NCBI GenBank assembly: GCA_009781125.1
Contig: WQYS01000001.1
Span: 1-40,488 of the forward strand
DNA: 40,488 nt
DNA from: Acidobacteriaceae bacterium
GTDB taxonomy: Bacteria > Acidobacteriota > Terriglobia > Terriglobales > Acidobacteriaceae
Direction: 5' to 3'
Part shown: positions 1 through 10,440 of the stretch, piece after piece
Layout of the letters: each line of letters starts with the position of its first letter
Position numbering within the stretch: the stretch's first letter is position 1
Position numbers and translations under genes: made by a program
Notes under the pieces: generated by a model
Told to the model about the DNA's origin: nothing
Seen by the model: only the letters and a program-made list of their open reading frames with translations
Database searches by the model: none

Positions 1-1025
1 TTCGCGCCTACATCGAGCACAAGATGGGCGACAGCGGCTCGTTGCAGAAGCTCTTCTATATTGGGCCGCAGTTCCGGCGCGAACGCCCGCAGCGGGGACG
101 CTACCGGCAGTTCTGGCAGATCGGCGCCGAGGTGATCGGACCCGCTTCATCCGGCTCGGAAAGCCCGGTGCGCGACGCCGAGGTGCTGGAGATGCTGGCC
201 ACGCTGCTCGACGAGCTTGGCATCAAGGGCTGGCGGCTGGCGCTGAACTCGGTTGGCTCGGCAGAGGACCGCGCGCGCTACAGCGCGGCGCTGCGCGAGG
301 CTCTGGCTCCGGTCAAGCATCGCATGTGCGCGGACAATCAGCGCCGCGCCGAGACCAATCCGCTGCGCGTGCTCGACTCCAAAGACGAGGCCGATCAGGA
401 GATTATCCAGTCGCTGCCCAAGATTGCCGACTATCTCGACGAAGCGTCGCGCGAACACTTCGCCCAGGTGCGCGCCGCGCTCGACGCCTGCGGCGTGGCT
501 TACGAGATCAATCCGCGGCTGGTGCGCGGCCTGGACTACTACACGCGCACGACCTTCGAGTTCACGGTCGCGGACGGCAGCGGCCTGGGCACGCAAAACG
601 CCCTGCTCGGCGGCGGTCGCTACGACGGCCTCTCGGAGATGATTGGCGGCCCCAAGGCTCCGGGCATCGGGTTCGCCATTGGAGAGGACAGGCTGATCCT
701 CACACTGCAAGCGCAGGCGGCAGAGGCGCAGGCGAAGAAGCTCGACGCCTACATCGCTCCGATTGGCGTGGCGCAAAACGCCGCCGCGCTAAGGCTGGCT
801 CGCGATCTACGCCGGGCAGGATTGTCCATCGAGGTCGGCGACGGGAGTTTCCGCCTGAAGAAGAGCTTCGATGCGGCTGATAAAGTAGCCCGGAAGATTG
901 TGATTCTTGGCGAAGACGAAGTGGCATCAAGAGTTGCAACCGTAAAAGAATTTGCGACGGGTGAACAAACAAAGGTAGCAGAATCCGATCTGACAGCATT
1001 TCTACAGGAAAAAAGACAAGCTTAA
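1..1025 (+). CDS. hisS: Histidyl-tRNA synthetase, 5'-truncated by the window edge
   Basis: Class II aminoacyl-tRNA synthetase that charges tRNA-His in the cytoplasm. The reading frame is already open at base 3 (RAYIEHKMGD), so the ATG at 24 is internal and the N-terminus with motif 1 lies outside the window. Visible are motif 2 (FRRERPQRGRYRQFWQ), the histidine-specific motif LVRGLDYYTRTTFEF, GGGRYDGL, and motif 3 as GIGFAIGEDRL, followed by an anticodon-binding domain over roughly the last 95 residues. It ends with TAA, 10 bases before the stop of the convergent mrr gene, with no hairpin terminator between them. The last 45 or so codons look more AT-rich than the rest of the gene. Identification is secure; hisS near aspS is a common bacterial arrangement. 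Confidence 0.97.
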   Translation, partial: RAYIEHKMGDSGSLQKLFYIGPQFRRERPQRGRYRQFWQIGAEVIGPASSGSESPVRDAEVLEMLATLLDELGIKGWRLALNSVGSAEDRARYSAALREALAPVKHRMCADNQRRAETNPLRVLDSKDEADQEIIQSLPKIADYLDEASREHFAQVRAALDACGVAYEINPRLVRGLDYYTRTTFEFTVADGSGLGTQNALLGGGRYDGLSEMIGGPKAPGIGFAIGEDRLILTLQAQAAEAQAKKLDAYIAPIGVAQNAAALRLARDLRRAGLSIEVGDGSFRLKKSFDAADKVARKIVILGEDEVASRVATVKEFATGEQTKVAESDLTAFLQEKRQA

Positions 1026-1035
1026 CGAGGGACTG

Positions 1036-1977
1036 TTATTCGTCAAAAAAGTCCTCGTCGATCTTCTTGATCTCAAAATTTTCCTTTACCTCGCAACCGA
1101 CGTTATAGCGGATCATAAGACGAGTGAGTTGATCGCCATCAATCAAAACAATTTGCTTGCTCAGTAACTTCACTTCTTCGCGTACCTGGTCACTATACTT
1201 CGAGGAAGTAACGAATAGCCCTTTACTGGCCTTGAAAGCATCCAGACTGGTGTAGAACTCGCGAATGGCACGAGGACCAACAGTATTTCCGTCGGCATAT
1301 CTCTTGACTTGGATACAAACGCGGTCCAACCCCAGCGGGTCCTGATCGATCACGACATCAACCCCACCATCTCTCGGGCCTCCTATCCACGCCTTATGTA
1401 ATGCTTCCCTGATTTCCGCCTCTGTCTTCGATCCTCCATAGCCCATTGAAAAAAGCAGACGGGCAGTCAGACGCTCCATAAAGTCCGGTTCAGCTTTACG
1501 AATTCTGGTCAACAGCTCACTGGCAAGTGTGTCGACCAATTGTGCATGCGCATTTCGCATCGTTTCATCTGGAGTATGCGTGGACTCCGAAACTACATCT
1601 GATCCTTGTATGACTTCTGATGATGCTGGAGGTTTGTCGCGTTCTTGAAATCTCTGAAATTCCGGAAATTGCGAAAGATATTTTCCTGTAATCCGTTCTG
1701 GATGTTGAGAAAGGACCTCTCTTCCTCGTTGAGAGATCGAAAAGTGAGCCCTCTTCGTAGATTCAAGCAGTCCTGCCATTGACAGATATGTCTTTGCCCA
1801 TGAGACTCTGCCATTGAACAGGCGGCCACCAGATGCGTAAAGTTGATTTCTCTCGTCCTCAGTAAGGTTGAACTCATCTGCAAGAGGCTCGACAACTTTA
1901 GAGACATTCCATTCCTTTCCGTCGGCAACAAGTTTCAACAATGGCAGCATCAGGGTTTGATAATCAGGAATTGGCAT
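1036..1977 (-). CDS. mrr: Mrr-type restriction endonuclease
   Basis: A 313-residue protein with the two-domain layout of Mrr, the type IV enzyme that cleaves methylated DNA. The N-terminal half (about 1-100) looks like the Mrr_N winged-helix domain. The C-terminal half carries the PD-(D/E)XK-like core: MGYGG near 180, then GGVDVVIDQDPLGLDRVCIQVKR, given here as GGVDVVID plus the QVK motif, and later IVLIDGDQLTRLMI. The catalytic D and QxK residues are all present, so the enzyme should be active. The start ATG has a modest AAAGAG five bases upstream. No methyltransferase or specificity subunit lies beside it, which fits a methylation-dependent, stand-alone nuclease. It sits between hisS and aspS on the opposite strand, consistent with insertion. 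Confidence 0.88.
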   Translation of the reverse strand: MPIPDYQTLMLPLLKLVADGKEWNVSKVVEPLADEFNLTEDERNQLYASGGRLFNGRVSWAKTYLSMAGLLESTKRAHFSISQRGREVLSQHPERITGKYLSQFPEFQRFQERDKPPASSEVIQGSDVVSESTHTPDETMRNAHAQLVDTLASELLTRIRKAEPDFMERLTARLLFSMGYGGSKTEAEIREALHKAWIGGPRDGGVDVVIDQDPLGLDRVCIQVKRYADGNTVGPRAIREFYTSLDAFKASKGLFVTSSKYSDQVREEVKLLSKQIVLIDGDQLTRLMIRYNVGCEVKENFEIKKIDEDFFDE

Positions 1978-2015
1978 GCAATCTCTTTCATTTTTATATT
2001 TGGTATCGCAAGAAT

Positions 2016-2044
2016 TTTACCTGTTTCAGGTTGGTCTTGATAAT
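2016..2044 (+). promoter_or_regulatory. Possible sigma70-type promoter for the DUF1287 gene
   Basis: TTTACC at 2016-2021 and GATAAT at 2039-2044 are separated by 17 bases. The predicted transcript start would fall about 2 bases before the ATG at 2053, which has no Shine-Dalgarno sequence, so the message might be leaderless. This rests on pattern alone. Confidence 0.3.
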
Positions 2045-2052
2045 TTAAGATC

Positions 2053-2670
2053 ATGCTCCGAAGAGATTTTCTTGGCGGTCTTGCGGTAACGTTCCTTAGC
2101 CAATATGTCTGGGGACTGCCTGTTCCAAAGAATTGCGGGGAACTGCTGGCGAAGGCCGCTCTTGCGCAGCTTGGAGTTACCACTTCGTATGATCCCAGCT
2201 ATGTTCGCATACCTTATCCGAACGGGGATGTTCCCCGCCAGACCGGGGTATGCGCCGATGTAGTCGTTCGCGCTGCTCGGGACGGTTTGGGGCTGGATCT
2301 GCAACAGCTCGTCCATGAAGATATGGTGCGGCACTTCAGCGCCTACCCTTCCATGGGAGCGAAACGTCCGGATGCCAACATCGACCATCGCCGGGTTCTG
2401 AATCTGGAGGTCTTCTGGATGCGCGCCGGAGCGAGGCTGTGGGAGCCATCAAAACCCACGGCTGGCGACGGTTTTCCTGCGCCGATTCAGGTCGGCGATC
2501 TGCTGACCTGGATGCTCGATGCGAGACTGCCGCACGTAGGCGTGGTTGTTGCGCGCGATGCTGCGACGACTCGCATCCTTCATAATGTTGGGCGTGGCGT
2601 GGAAGAGAACGATCTCGTCGTTTTCCATCCGCACCGCGCGCACGGACACTATCGCTGGCCAGCGACGTAG
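2053..2670 (+). CDS. DUF1287 family exported protein
   Basis: A 205-residue protein of the DUF1287 family, whose members have an NlpC/P60-like papain fold; the biochemical function is not established. The N-terminus MLRRDFLGGLAVTFLS has a twin-arginine-like RRDFLGG motif and a hydrophobic stretch, so export by Tat is likely. Family signatures visible are YVRIPYPNGDVP, GVCADVVVRA with the candidate nucleophile Cys (about residue 73), VHEDM, KRPDANIDHRRV, DLLTW, LPHVGVVV and the C-terminal GHYRW. The paired Cys and His motifs suit a cysteine amidase or peptidase. It ends 31 bases before aspS on the same strand and diverges from mrr across 75 bases. Confidence 0.85.
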   Translation: MLRRDFLGGLAVTFLSQYVWGLPVPKNCGELLAKAALAQLGVTTSYDPSYVRIPYPNGDVPRQTGVCADVVVRAARDGLGLDLQQLVHEDMVRHFSAYPSMGAKRPDANIDHRRVLNLEVFWMRAGARLWEPSKPTAGDGFPAPIQVGDLLTWMLDARLPHVGVVVARDAATTRILHNVGRGVEENDLVVFHPHRAHGHYRWPAT

Positions 2671-2701
2671 CGCGCGGGTCATCTCGTACAATAAAAACAT
2701 T

Positions 2702-4545
<1,844 letters not shown>

Positions 4546-4549
<4 letters not shown>

Positions 4550-5550
4550 TCGGCCTGCAAAACAGATGACACAGAAGCCCGGTCCTGGCCGGGCTTTTGT
4601 GCAAGCTCTTTAAACAGAGACTCCGGCGCGAGCGGCACTTGCGGATAGAGCGAGGACACTCGGTTCTCGACGAACAGCTTCACCATCAACGGATCGAGAA
4701 TAAGTTCCTTGAAGAGAACGACCGCCGTCTGTGCGGGAACCAGCCACGGCAGGCGGCGAGTGGTCTTGTGATTTTCCTGCTTTGATGCGAACTCCCACCG
4801 GGCAAACTCCGGGTATCGCTCCGCGTGTTGATAGAAGTAGTCCTGCCGGTTCAGGTCCACGCCGCAGAGAACGATGCGCTTGTAACCCATGCGAACAGCC
4901 AGCGCCAGCATGGCAATCGCCGAGCCGCCGTACTTGAAGAGCCACTCGATCCGAGTGCTTTCGGAGAAGGTTCCAAGTGATTGCATGTACCGGATTCCGT
5001 AGCGGAGTTCCTCCTCGCTGCGCGCAACCACAGGCATGGAAAAGCTCACGTACATCTTCTTCTTCATGTCTTCGGGAAGACTGGTTACCGTCTGCGTGTG
5101 GTCGAGCGGAACGATTTCGCTGATAATCTTCAGCGTATGGATATAGTCTCGCGCGCGGCGTTCAAGAACCATCTGAAGCGCTCGGTAGAGCGCGGGATGA
5201 TCGATGCTGGAGACGCTTTCAACGTGATAGAAGCGGGGCACAAAGGGATGGATCGGCCAGAAGTTAAGCCCCACACTATCGTGTTTAGCGATGATCTTCC
5301 ACTTGGATTCAGAGATATAGTTAACTGACCATGCGCTGCCTAGAACGAAAAGTGTTTCACTTTGCTTATAACTTCGTAGATCAATACTGCTGAGTAGGGG
5401 CAACCCGGCTATGTCCGCGGCCTCGGCAGCACGCGCATATTCCGCTCGCAGCCGCTGGTGATGATACAGGCGGCACAGCAGCGGATGCGGAAGTTGTTTG
5501 GCTAACAACGGAATCAGGTTCATCTCCTCGGATAACTCCTCAGATGACAT
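4546..5550 (-). CDS. GT42-like glycosyltransferase, candidate CMP-nonulosonate transferase
   Basis: No exact family can be named with certainty. The layout resembles CstI/CstII-type (GT42) and related DUF115-like transferases. An N-terminal strand-loop (LFVLGSAWSVNYI, about residues 68-80) is followed by VGLNFWPIH, as GNGPSL and CNQF are in CstII. Later SAIAMLALAVRMGYKRI runs into VLCGVDL (about 209-233), matching the AIALGYKEIYLSGIDFY region of Cst enzymes, and His261 follows in QENHKTT where CstII has its catalytic His. It is the last gene of the leg operon, which makes a CMP-activated nonulosonic acid, so transfer of that sugar is the natural role. The frame opens at 5616, but ATG 5550, after GGGAG, overlaps legB by 11 bases rather than 77. 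Its 3' end overlaps the aspS stop. Confidence 0.55.
4575..4600 (+). terminator. Rho-independent terminator for aspS, inside the convergent gene
   Basis: AAGCCCGG (4575-4582) and CCGGGCTT (4589-4596) form a perfect 8-bp GC-rich stem with a TCCTGG loop, followed by TTGT after the stem's own TT. It starts 26 bases after the aspS stop. It lies wholly within the last 55 bases of the convergent gene at 4546-5550, where it encodes part of the C-terminal tail. Confidence 0.75.
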
Positions 5551-6550
5551 AACTCCCGACGGCGTAAGAGTCAAGGTTCTGGCCAATCCACTCGGCGGTT
5601 TGTACAAGGCCTTCACGTAAAGAAATCTTTGGTCTCCATGCTGTGTGTCGCTGAAGTAGGAGACTGCTTGCGCAAAGACGATCTACTTCGCTGGCCTCCG
5701 GACGTAGCCGTATTTCTTCGCAGTCTATCTGGCGTCTTATCCCAAGCACATCGAAGATCATCTCAGCCAGTTCGTTGATCGAGGTCTCTGTGCCGCTGCC
5801 TATGTTCAATGTTTTGCCAATGGTTTCGGGCGTTTCGGCAATGGCAAGAAATCCATCTACAGTGTCGGAAACAAAGTTGAAGTCACGTGTAGCTGCTAGA
5901 TTTCCCAGCTTCACAAACGGCTGTGTAAGAACCTGCGTCATAATCGCCGGAATCACGGCGCGCGAACTCTGACGTGGCCCATATGTGTTGAAGGGACGGG
6001 CAATCGAGACCGGAACGCCGAACGAACAATAATAGGATTCAGCAATCTTATCCGCGCCGATTTTTGTCGCGGCATAGGGTGACTGTCCATGCAGCCTGTG
6101 ATTCTCGTCAATTGGCGTGTACAGCGCGGAGCCGTATACCTCACTCGTCGATGTGCAGATAACCCGCTCAGTTCCATATCGCCGTGCCGCTTCAAGGACA
6201 TTGAGCGTACCTTCGATATTGGTTTCGACGTACGAGCGCGGCGAGTGATACGAGTAAGGAATTCCGATCAACGCCGCAAGGTGAAAGATAACATCGACAT
6301 CCTTGGCAGCATGAAGAACGCCTTCCACGTCACGTATATCTCCGTGGACGATCTCCAGTTCAGAGCGCATAGCAGATGCCGACAGCCAGCCCTGAGACCC
6401 CTGAGAGGTATAGCGGAGAAGGCATCGAGTCCGCGCCCCCAGACACGCAAGATGTTCGGCAAGGTGGCTGCCGATAAATCCGCCTGCGCCGGTAACTAGT
6501 ACGTGGCGGTTTTTCCACGAGAAGGAACTCATTGACGTCTTAGCCTCCAT
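5540..6550 (-). CDS. legB: GDP-N-acetylglucosamine 4,6-dehydratase (LegB-type)
   Basis: Extended short-chain dehydrogenase that removes C6 oxygen and makes the 4-keto group, the first committed step of the GDP-route legionaminic acid pathway. The NAD-binding motif TGAGGFIGSHL is at 20-30 and the catalytic YAATK at 159-163, with STSEVYG before it. Stretches such as AALIGIPYSYHSP, NTYGPRQSSRAVIP and TRDFNFVSDTV are characteristic of the LegB subfamily rather than of RmlB or GalE. At 336 residues it is the expected size. It begins 2 bases after the stop of ptmE, so the two are co-translated or nearly so. ATG 6550 is used here; ATG 6532, with GGAGG 11 bases upstream, is an alternative that would remove 6 residues. 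Substrate assignment as GDP- rather than UDP-sugar follows from the ptmE neighbour. Confidence 0.88.
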   Translation of the reverse strand: MEAKTSMSSFSWKNRHVLVTGAGGFIGSHLAEHLACLGARTRCLLRYTSQGSQGWLSASAMRSELEIVHGDIRDVEGVLHAAKDVDVIFHLAALIGIPYSYHSPRSYVETNIEGTLNVLEAARRYGTERVICTSTSEVYGSALYTPIDENHRLHGQSPYAATKIGADKIAESYYCSFGVPVSIARPFNTYGPRQSSRAVIPAIMTQVLTQPFVKLGNLAATRDFNFVSDTVDGFLAIAETPETIGKTLNIGSGTETSINELAEMIFDVLGIRRQIDCEEIRLRPEASEVDRLCASSLLLQRHTAWRPKISLREGLVQTAEWIGQNLDSYAVGSYVI

Positions 6551-6552
6551 AG

Positions 6553-7635
6553 TTACACCATGTCCTTGGCGGTGCCTGCGATGGATGCGCGCTCGTATTC
6601 TTCTCTCTGTCCGATATCCTGCCAGTATTCACGTACAGGGAAGCAGATGACGCGCTTGTTAGCCTGGATCAGGCTTGTAATTAAATCCGGCATGTCGTAG
6701 GCGCAGCTGCGCGGAATCATCGCGCACACGCAAGGTTGAATCAGATAGATTCCGGCGCTGACAAAATGACGGGATCGCGGCTTTTCGATAATGCTAACTG
6801 CGTTAATGCCATCGGTGCTGATGACACCATAAGGTATCTGCACCTCATACTGCCGTACGGCGATCGTCATGTCAGCAGAGTGCTCACAATGAAACTCCAG
6901 CATGGAGCGGAAATCAATCGAAGTAAGGATATCTCCGTTGACCACCAGCAGAGGAGTATCTTTCTCTGAGGCCCTCGCCAGCGAACCAGCCGTGCCCATG
7001 GGCTGCCCCTCATCGACATACTCGATCTCGACGCCGAAGTTCTTTCCGTCCTGAAAGTGCTCGACGATAGTCTCTGCCAGATAGTGCGTGGAGATACTTA
7101 CATGCCGAATCCCAGAGGCACGGAGCTTCGTGACTAAGTGTTCGAGTATTGGCTTTCCATTGACTATCAGCATCGGCTTGGGACATGTTTCCGTCAGCGG
7201 CATGAGCCGTTTGCCAAAGCCTCCTGCCATGATGAATCCATCGAGATGCAAAGCAGTATCGGCGATATAGTCGGAGTCCACAGCAATATCTACAACTCGA
7301 TTTTCCTTGTCAACCAGCGGAACCTGCCGTATGTGGAGCTCTGTCATCAGGCCGAGCAGTTCCTCTCTGGACGCGCCGGCTACGGCTGTTACCGGCAAGG
7401 TGTTTCGACCGCGATCATAGGGAGGACTTAGTAACTCGCCCACACGTTGAGTAAGTTCGAGTCCCAGAAGAATTGCCCGCCGCACATCGCCGTCAGTAAT
7501 GGTTGCGACAAGCCTTCTCTGGTCATCGACCACAAGCGCGATGCCCAGGGCGCAGCGATCCATTAGGCTCATCATGCTGCGTATTGCGTCGGCTCGCGTG
7601 ACGAGTGGAAGCTCGCGTGACGAATTCGTCGGCAT
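6553..7635 (-). CDS. ptmE: PtmE-like glucosamine-1-phosphate guanylyltransferase with CBS pair
   Basis: Two CBS domains (about residues 10-70 and 75-130, with VVDDQRRLVATITDGDVRRA) precede a nucleotidyltransferase domain. That domain starts with DGFIMAGGFGKRLMPLTE, followed by CPKPML (about 132-156), the GGxGxRL...PKPM signature, and ends with YWQDIGQREEYERA. This fusion is the hallmark of Campylobacter PtmE, which makes GDP-glucosamine for legionaminic acid; the CBS pair may sense a nucleotide. The start ATG has GGAGAG five bases upstream. The 136-base gap before it, downstream of legF, holds no gene. The acetyltransferase (PtmF) and other upstream enzymes of the Campylobacter pathway are not in this window. 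Related CBS-fused enzymes also make other GDP- or NDP-sugars, so the exact substrate is inferred. Confidence 0.82.
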   Translation of the reverse strand: MPTNSSRELPLVTRADAIRSMMSLMDRCALGIALVVDDQRRLVATITDGDVRRAILLGLELTQRVGELLSPPYDRGRNTLPVTAVAGASREELLGLMTELHIRQVPLVDKENRVVDIAVDSDYIADTALHLDGFIMAGGFGKRLMPLTETCPKPMLIVNGKPILEHLVTKLRASGIRHVSISTHYLAETIVEHFQDGKNFGVEIEYVDEGQPMGTAGSLARASEKDTPLLVVNGDILTSIDFRSMLEFHCEHSADMTIAVRQYEVQIPYGVISTDGINAVSIIEKPRSRHFVSAGIYLIQPCVCAMIPRSCAYDMPDLITSLIQANKRVICFPVREYWQDIGQREEYERASIAGTAKDMV

Positions 7636-7771
7636 AGATGCTCTCCGCTGGAACGCATAAGCTCCATTAAGACAACAACTGCTAACTTGTAGTCACTCAG
7701 TGTTTTGTGCTGGGCCAGTTACTAATTACTATTCCGTCAATGTATTTCTGCAACCAAGGATGCTATCTCTC

Positions 7772-8557
7772 CTATTCATGCGTTGCTTCCAGTTCCGTAT
7801 TTTCATCAAGGAAGTAACGCGATAACCATGGAAGCCGTATCAGTCCATCACGCAGCTTCAGTTCAGCAAGATGAAAATCGGCAGCAGTATCGATGTCGAT
7901 GGCTCTGACATCTGGGATGTTCAGCAACCGATGCGGGCGCTCAAAGTAGCCGGGCTTCTCGGAGTTCGCTACATGATCGCGCCGCCACAGGTACAACATC
8001 CCATTAATTCTGTAAATGGGGGGAACGTCCTGCCTTCTTTCATATTGTTCTCCGTTGGGAAAGCTCTGACGCATATATCCGTCTTTTGCCTTATCGATGC
8101 AGGTCCAGCGCGGATTGAATGCAGGTTCCGAAACTGCAACTACACCTGCGGCACAGTCGTCTTGTTCCAACAGGCGCGTGGCTTCGGTAACATCCTCGGG
8201 CAAGCGCCCCGGACTAGTAGGTGAAAGTAGTAAGACGCTGTTGTAGAAACAATGCTCGCGTGATTCCATCTCAGCCAGAGCATGTTGGAGGACCGGCCAC
8301 ATTGGCGTCGAGTCGCGCGCCAGCTCTGCGGGACGAAGGAAGGGAACCTCTGCGCCAAGATCACGCGCCACAGATCGAATCTCCTCGCTGTCGGTCGATA
8401 CGATGTATCTCGTAATCTCAGGGCAGAACGCCGCGAATCGAATAGAGTGGCCAATCAAAGGCAGTCCTGCAAGTACGCGAATGTTCTTGGAGGGCAGGCC
8501 CTTCGAGCCGCCACGGCACGGAATCACGGCAAGCATCGGGTGTACTGTCATGCGCAT
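7772..8557 (-). CDS. legF: CMP-nonulosonic acid synthetase (LegF/NeuA-type)
   Basis: Activates a nine-carbon keto-acid sugar with CTP to give the CMP sugar donor. The CTP-binding motif reads IPCRGGSKGLPSKNI at 12-26, followed by YIVSTDSEEI, LLSPTSPGR, INGMLYLW and IDIDTAADFHLAE, all at the spacing of the CMP-sialate synthetase family. LLSPTSPGR differs slightly from the common LLQPTSPLR. At 261 residues it has about 30 more than the smallest family members. Start ATG 8557 follows AAGGA closely; ATG 8551 in the same frame is 9 bases from that site and equally possible. It begins 6 bases after the FemAB-like gene stops, in the same operon. The specific acid (legionaminic versus sialic or pseudaminic) is inferred from LegB and PtmE. 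Confidence 0.9.
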   Translation of the reverse strand: MRMTVHPMLAVIPCRGGSKGLPSKNIRVLAGLPLIGHSIRFAAFCPEITRYIVSTDSEEIRSVARDLGAEVPFLRPAELARDSTPMWPVLQHALAEMESREHCFYNSVLLLSPTSPGRLPEDVTEATRLLEQDDCAAGVVAVSEPAFNPRWTCIDKAKDGYMRQSFPNGEQYERRQDVPPIYRINGMLYLWRRDHVANSEKPGYFERPHRLLNIPDVRAIDIDTAADFHLAELKLRDGLIRLPWLSRYFLDENTELEATHE

Positions 8558-8563
8558 CCGTCC

Positions 8564-9673
8564 TTATCGGAGAATCGGAAGATTATAGGGCCAGGGTGCG
8601 TTCGGAAGCCGCCGTATCGATTCAAACCGGCTGCGGTCAATAATATAGTTGAGAGAATGATAAGCGTGCGAAGGACCGTGAAAGCTCTTTTTGTAAGCTG
8701 CAATACCGTCTGCCTGCTGCATTCCTCCACCAAGCTGCAACAACTTACAACCCTGCTGACGCGCCCACCTGGCCTCTTCTATATTCAACAACGTAGAAGC
8801 ACCGGTCCGGCGTCCTGTCTGGTTGACCGCGGAAAGATGGCCATAGGCATACCGTCTTCCTGATAAGGCAACATTTGCTCCAACCGGTTCATTATCTTTC
8901 CAGGTAATTACTACTCCCATCTGCTTTCCCATGCTTGTTAATCCAGAAAAATACTCTCGTGGAAACCTGTAAAAGCGTTCGGAGCTGTGCTGGTCCATTA
9001 ACTCGCAATAGAGAGAATAGAAGATATTCAAGCTACATTCAACATCCTGATCGTCACCGCTTGCCCATGTTACATGAAGCAAGCGCTCTGCCAGACGCAC
9101 GTCGCCATACCTGCCATGACTCATATTTTTCGGAAGATCCAGTTTCTCGTCCCAGTTCTCGCAGTTGATGGAGTAAGTCATTCTCGAGTGCATTAGGATT
9201 ATATCTTCGTCAAATATAAGCTCCATCCATTCCTGTTGTCCGGCATAAGGATGAAGCCGTATTACACAGCAGACGATACCCGTGCTTCGGCAATAATCAT
9301 GTAGTTGATCGAAGAAGAGCCGGAGCGTTGCGGCGCTAGCCAGCTCCGAAGGAGATAGATTCAACAGTCCGCCATAGCCATAAGGAGTGAAAGCATCCAG
9401 CCACTTATAGTCAGCGCCATCAGCAGTCGAACAACGAACCAGAAGCGGGGCCATGATCCGGTGCGATGCGGAGCCGCCAATCACGGCTATTGGTTCCGTC
9501 TGCTCGATCACTGCGGTTGCAGACACATATTCAGGCAGGTAGTAGACATCGGACAAGGCGCTCGCTTCTACCAATTCTCGCCAGCGCTTAGCGTCCTCGC
9601 AATTTGTAGCAGACAGGGTTTCTGCAGTCATCTCCGGCATGGCGGCGCCTGCTATGAATCTGGTTTGCGACAT
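8564..9673 (-). CDS. FemAB/GNAT-like acyltransferase
   Basis: A 369-residue protein of the FemAB-type double-GNAT group (peptidoglycan-bridge or polysaccharide-linked N-acyltransferases). The C-terminal half shows the typical run: VVITWKDNEPVGANVALS, AYGHLSAVNQTGRRTGAST, then LLNIEEARWARQQGCKLLQLGGG and AAYKKSFH, which forms the acyl-donor GNAT fold and the conserved K-xxF tail. The N-terminal half has YYLPEYVSA and WLDAFTPYGYGG, also typical. The gene lies between a methyltransferase and legF, overlapping the methyltransferase by 22 bases, so it probably acylates an amino group on the nonulosonic acid or its glycan. Whether it uses acyl-CoA or aminoacyl-tRNA cannot be read from the sequence. 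No strong ribosome-binding site precedes ATG 9673. Confidence 0.7.
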   Translation of the reverse strand: MSQTRFIAGAAMPEMTAETLSATNCEDAKRWRELVEASALSDVYYLPEYVSATAVIEQTEPIAVIGGSASHRIMAPLLVRCSTADGADYKWLDAFTPYGYGGLLNLSPSELASAATLRLFFDQLHDYCRSTGIVCCVIRLHPYAGQQEWMELIFDEDIILMHSRMTYSINCENWDEKLDLPKNMSHGRYGDVRLAERLLHVTWASGDDQDVECSLNIFYSLYCELMDQHSSERFYRFPREYFSGLTSMGKQMGVVITWKDNEPVGANVALSGRRYAYGHLSAVNQTGRRTGASTLLNIEEARWARQQGCKLLQLGGGMQQADGIAAYKKSFHGPSHAYHSLNYIIDRSRFESIRRLPNAPWPYNLPILR

Positions 9674-10365
9674 GTAACAACCAACTGCTCAATTAGATGC
9701 TGTTCGTTGTCCAGTGTTCTTGTAATTCTCTCCACAGCCAGGAGTTGAAAACGATGAAAGATCACATCCACCCGGTCGCGGGACAGAAACAGGCAGAATC
9801 CGCTTCCAGACAACGGTCCTTCGGGGATATTCGTATAGCCATCCTGTTCAATCCTGTCTCCTTGTCCATAGCCCCACGTCCGGTTGCTGAAGAAGGAAGA
9901 GAGAAATGGAGCGCCGGGCCGCAGCACGCGGTGGACCTCGTCAAGCGCGCGCTCCACGGCTGCCAGCGGATTGCAGTACAAGCTGACATTTTCGACTGCG
10001 CCGTCAAACACAGCATCCGGCCAGGGCAGACGCGCAAGGTCTCCTACGCGCAGATCGGCTGAGAGACCTTCTCCTGCCAAGCGCTGCTGCGCTTGCTGAA
10101 TCGCTGTGCTGGAGCCGTCAATTCCGCTCACAGTGAATCCTTCCCGCACCATGAACCACACGTTCGCGCCCGGACCGCATCCTACTTCGAGGAGGCGAAC
10201 CTGGCTTCGCTCCTTGGAACCATAAAATGACTGCGCGATGAATCGAACAATATGTTCCGGAGGGTACTTACCCCATTTTTTATTGCGGAAGACTTTCTCC
10301 CAGATCGGATCCCATGTTCCTGTTTCCGGTCTAATCTTAGTTCCAACCGCAATCGAGTTGCCCAT
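9652..10365 (-). CDS. Class I SAM-dependent methyltransferase
   Basis: A 237-residue methyltransferase. Motif I is LLEVGCGPGANVWFM (about residues 56-70), followed by the acidic GIDGSSTAIQQA and the motif IV-like RLPWPDAVFDGAVEN, then LDEVHRVLRPGAPFLSSF. The N-terminus has DPIWEKVFRNKKWGKYPPEH, a lead often seen in methyltransferases of nonulosonic-acid clusters. The frame is open to 10539, but that would run into legI on the other strand. ATG 10365 has a perfect AGGAGG four bases upstream, which decides the start. As the first gene of the leftward leg operon it likely methylates the sugar or the finished glycan, though the acceptor cannot be read. Confidence 0.8.
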   Translation of the reverse strand: MGNSIAVGTKIRPETGTWDPIWEKVFRNKKWGKYPPEHIVRFIAQSFYGSKERSQVRLLEVGCGPGANVWFMVREGFTVSGIDGSSTAIQQAQQRLAGEGLSADLRVGDLARLPWPDAVFDGAVENVSLYCNPLAAVERALDEVHRVLRPGAPFLSSFFSNRTWGYGQGDRIEQDGYTNIPEGPLSGSGFCLFLSRDRVDVIFHRFQLLAVERITRTLDNEQHLIEQLVVTCRKPDS

Positions 10366-10369
10366 GAGG

Positions 10370-10375
10370 CCTCCT
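10370..10375 (-). promoter_or_regulatory. Ribosome-binding site fixing the methyltransferase start
   Basis: The minus strand reads AGGAGG, then CCTC, then ATG at 10365. It supports the short form over the longer open frame. The 75-base divergent gap 10366-10440 must also hold promoters for both operons, but no convincing -35/-10 pair is visible. Confidence 0.75.
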
Positions 10376-10440
10376 GTGCTGTGGATTGGATTCGTAGCTT
10401 GTTCCTGAAGCTGTATCGTTCTAGCGATTAAGGAGTATCC

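Noticed and set aside
147..776. Long open frame on the minus strand inside hisS (209 codons)
   Set aside because: It is antisense to a conserved synthetase gene in GC-rich DNA, and the translation has no recognisable motif; it is a codon-bias shadow.
7636..7771. Gap between legF and ptmE as a possible small gene or promoter
   Set aside because: No open frame with a ribosome-binding site and no well-spaced promoter boxes are visible in these 136 bases.
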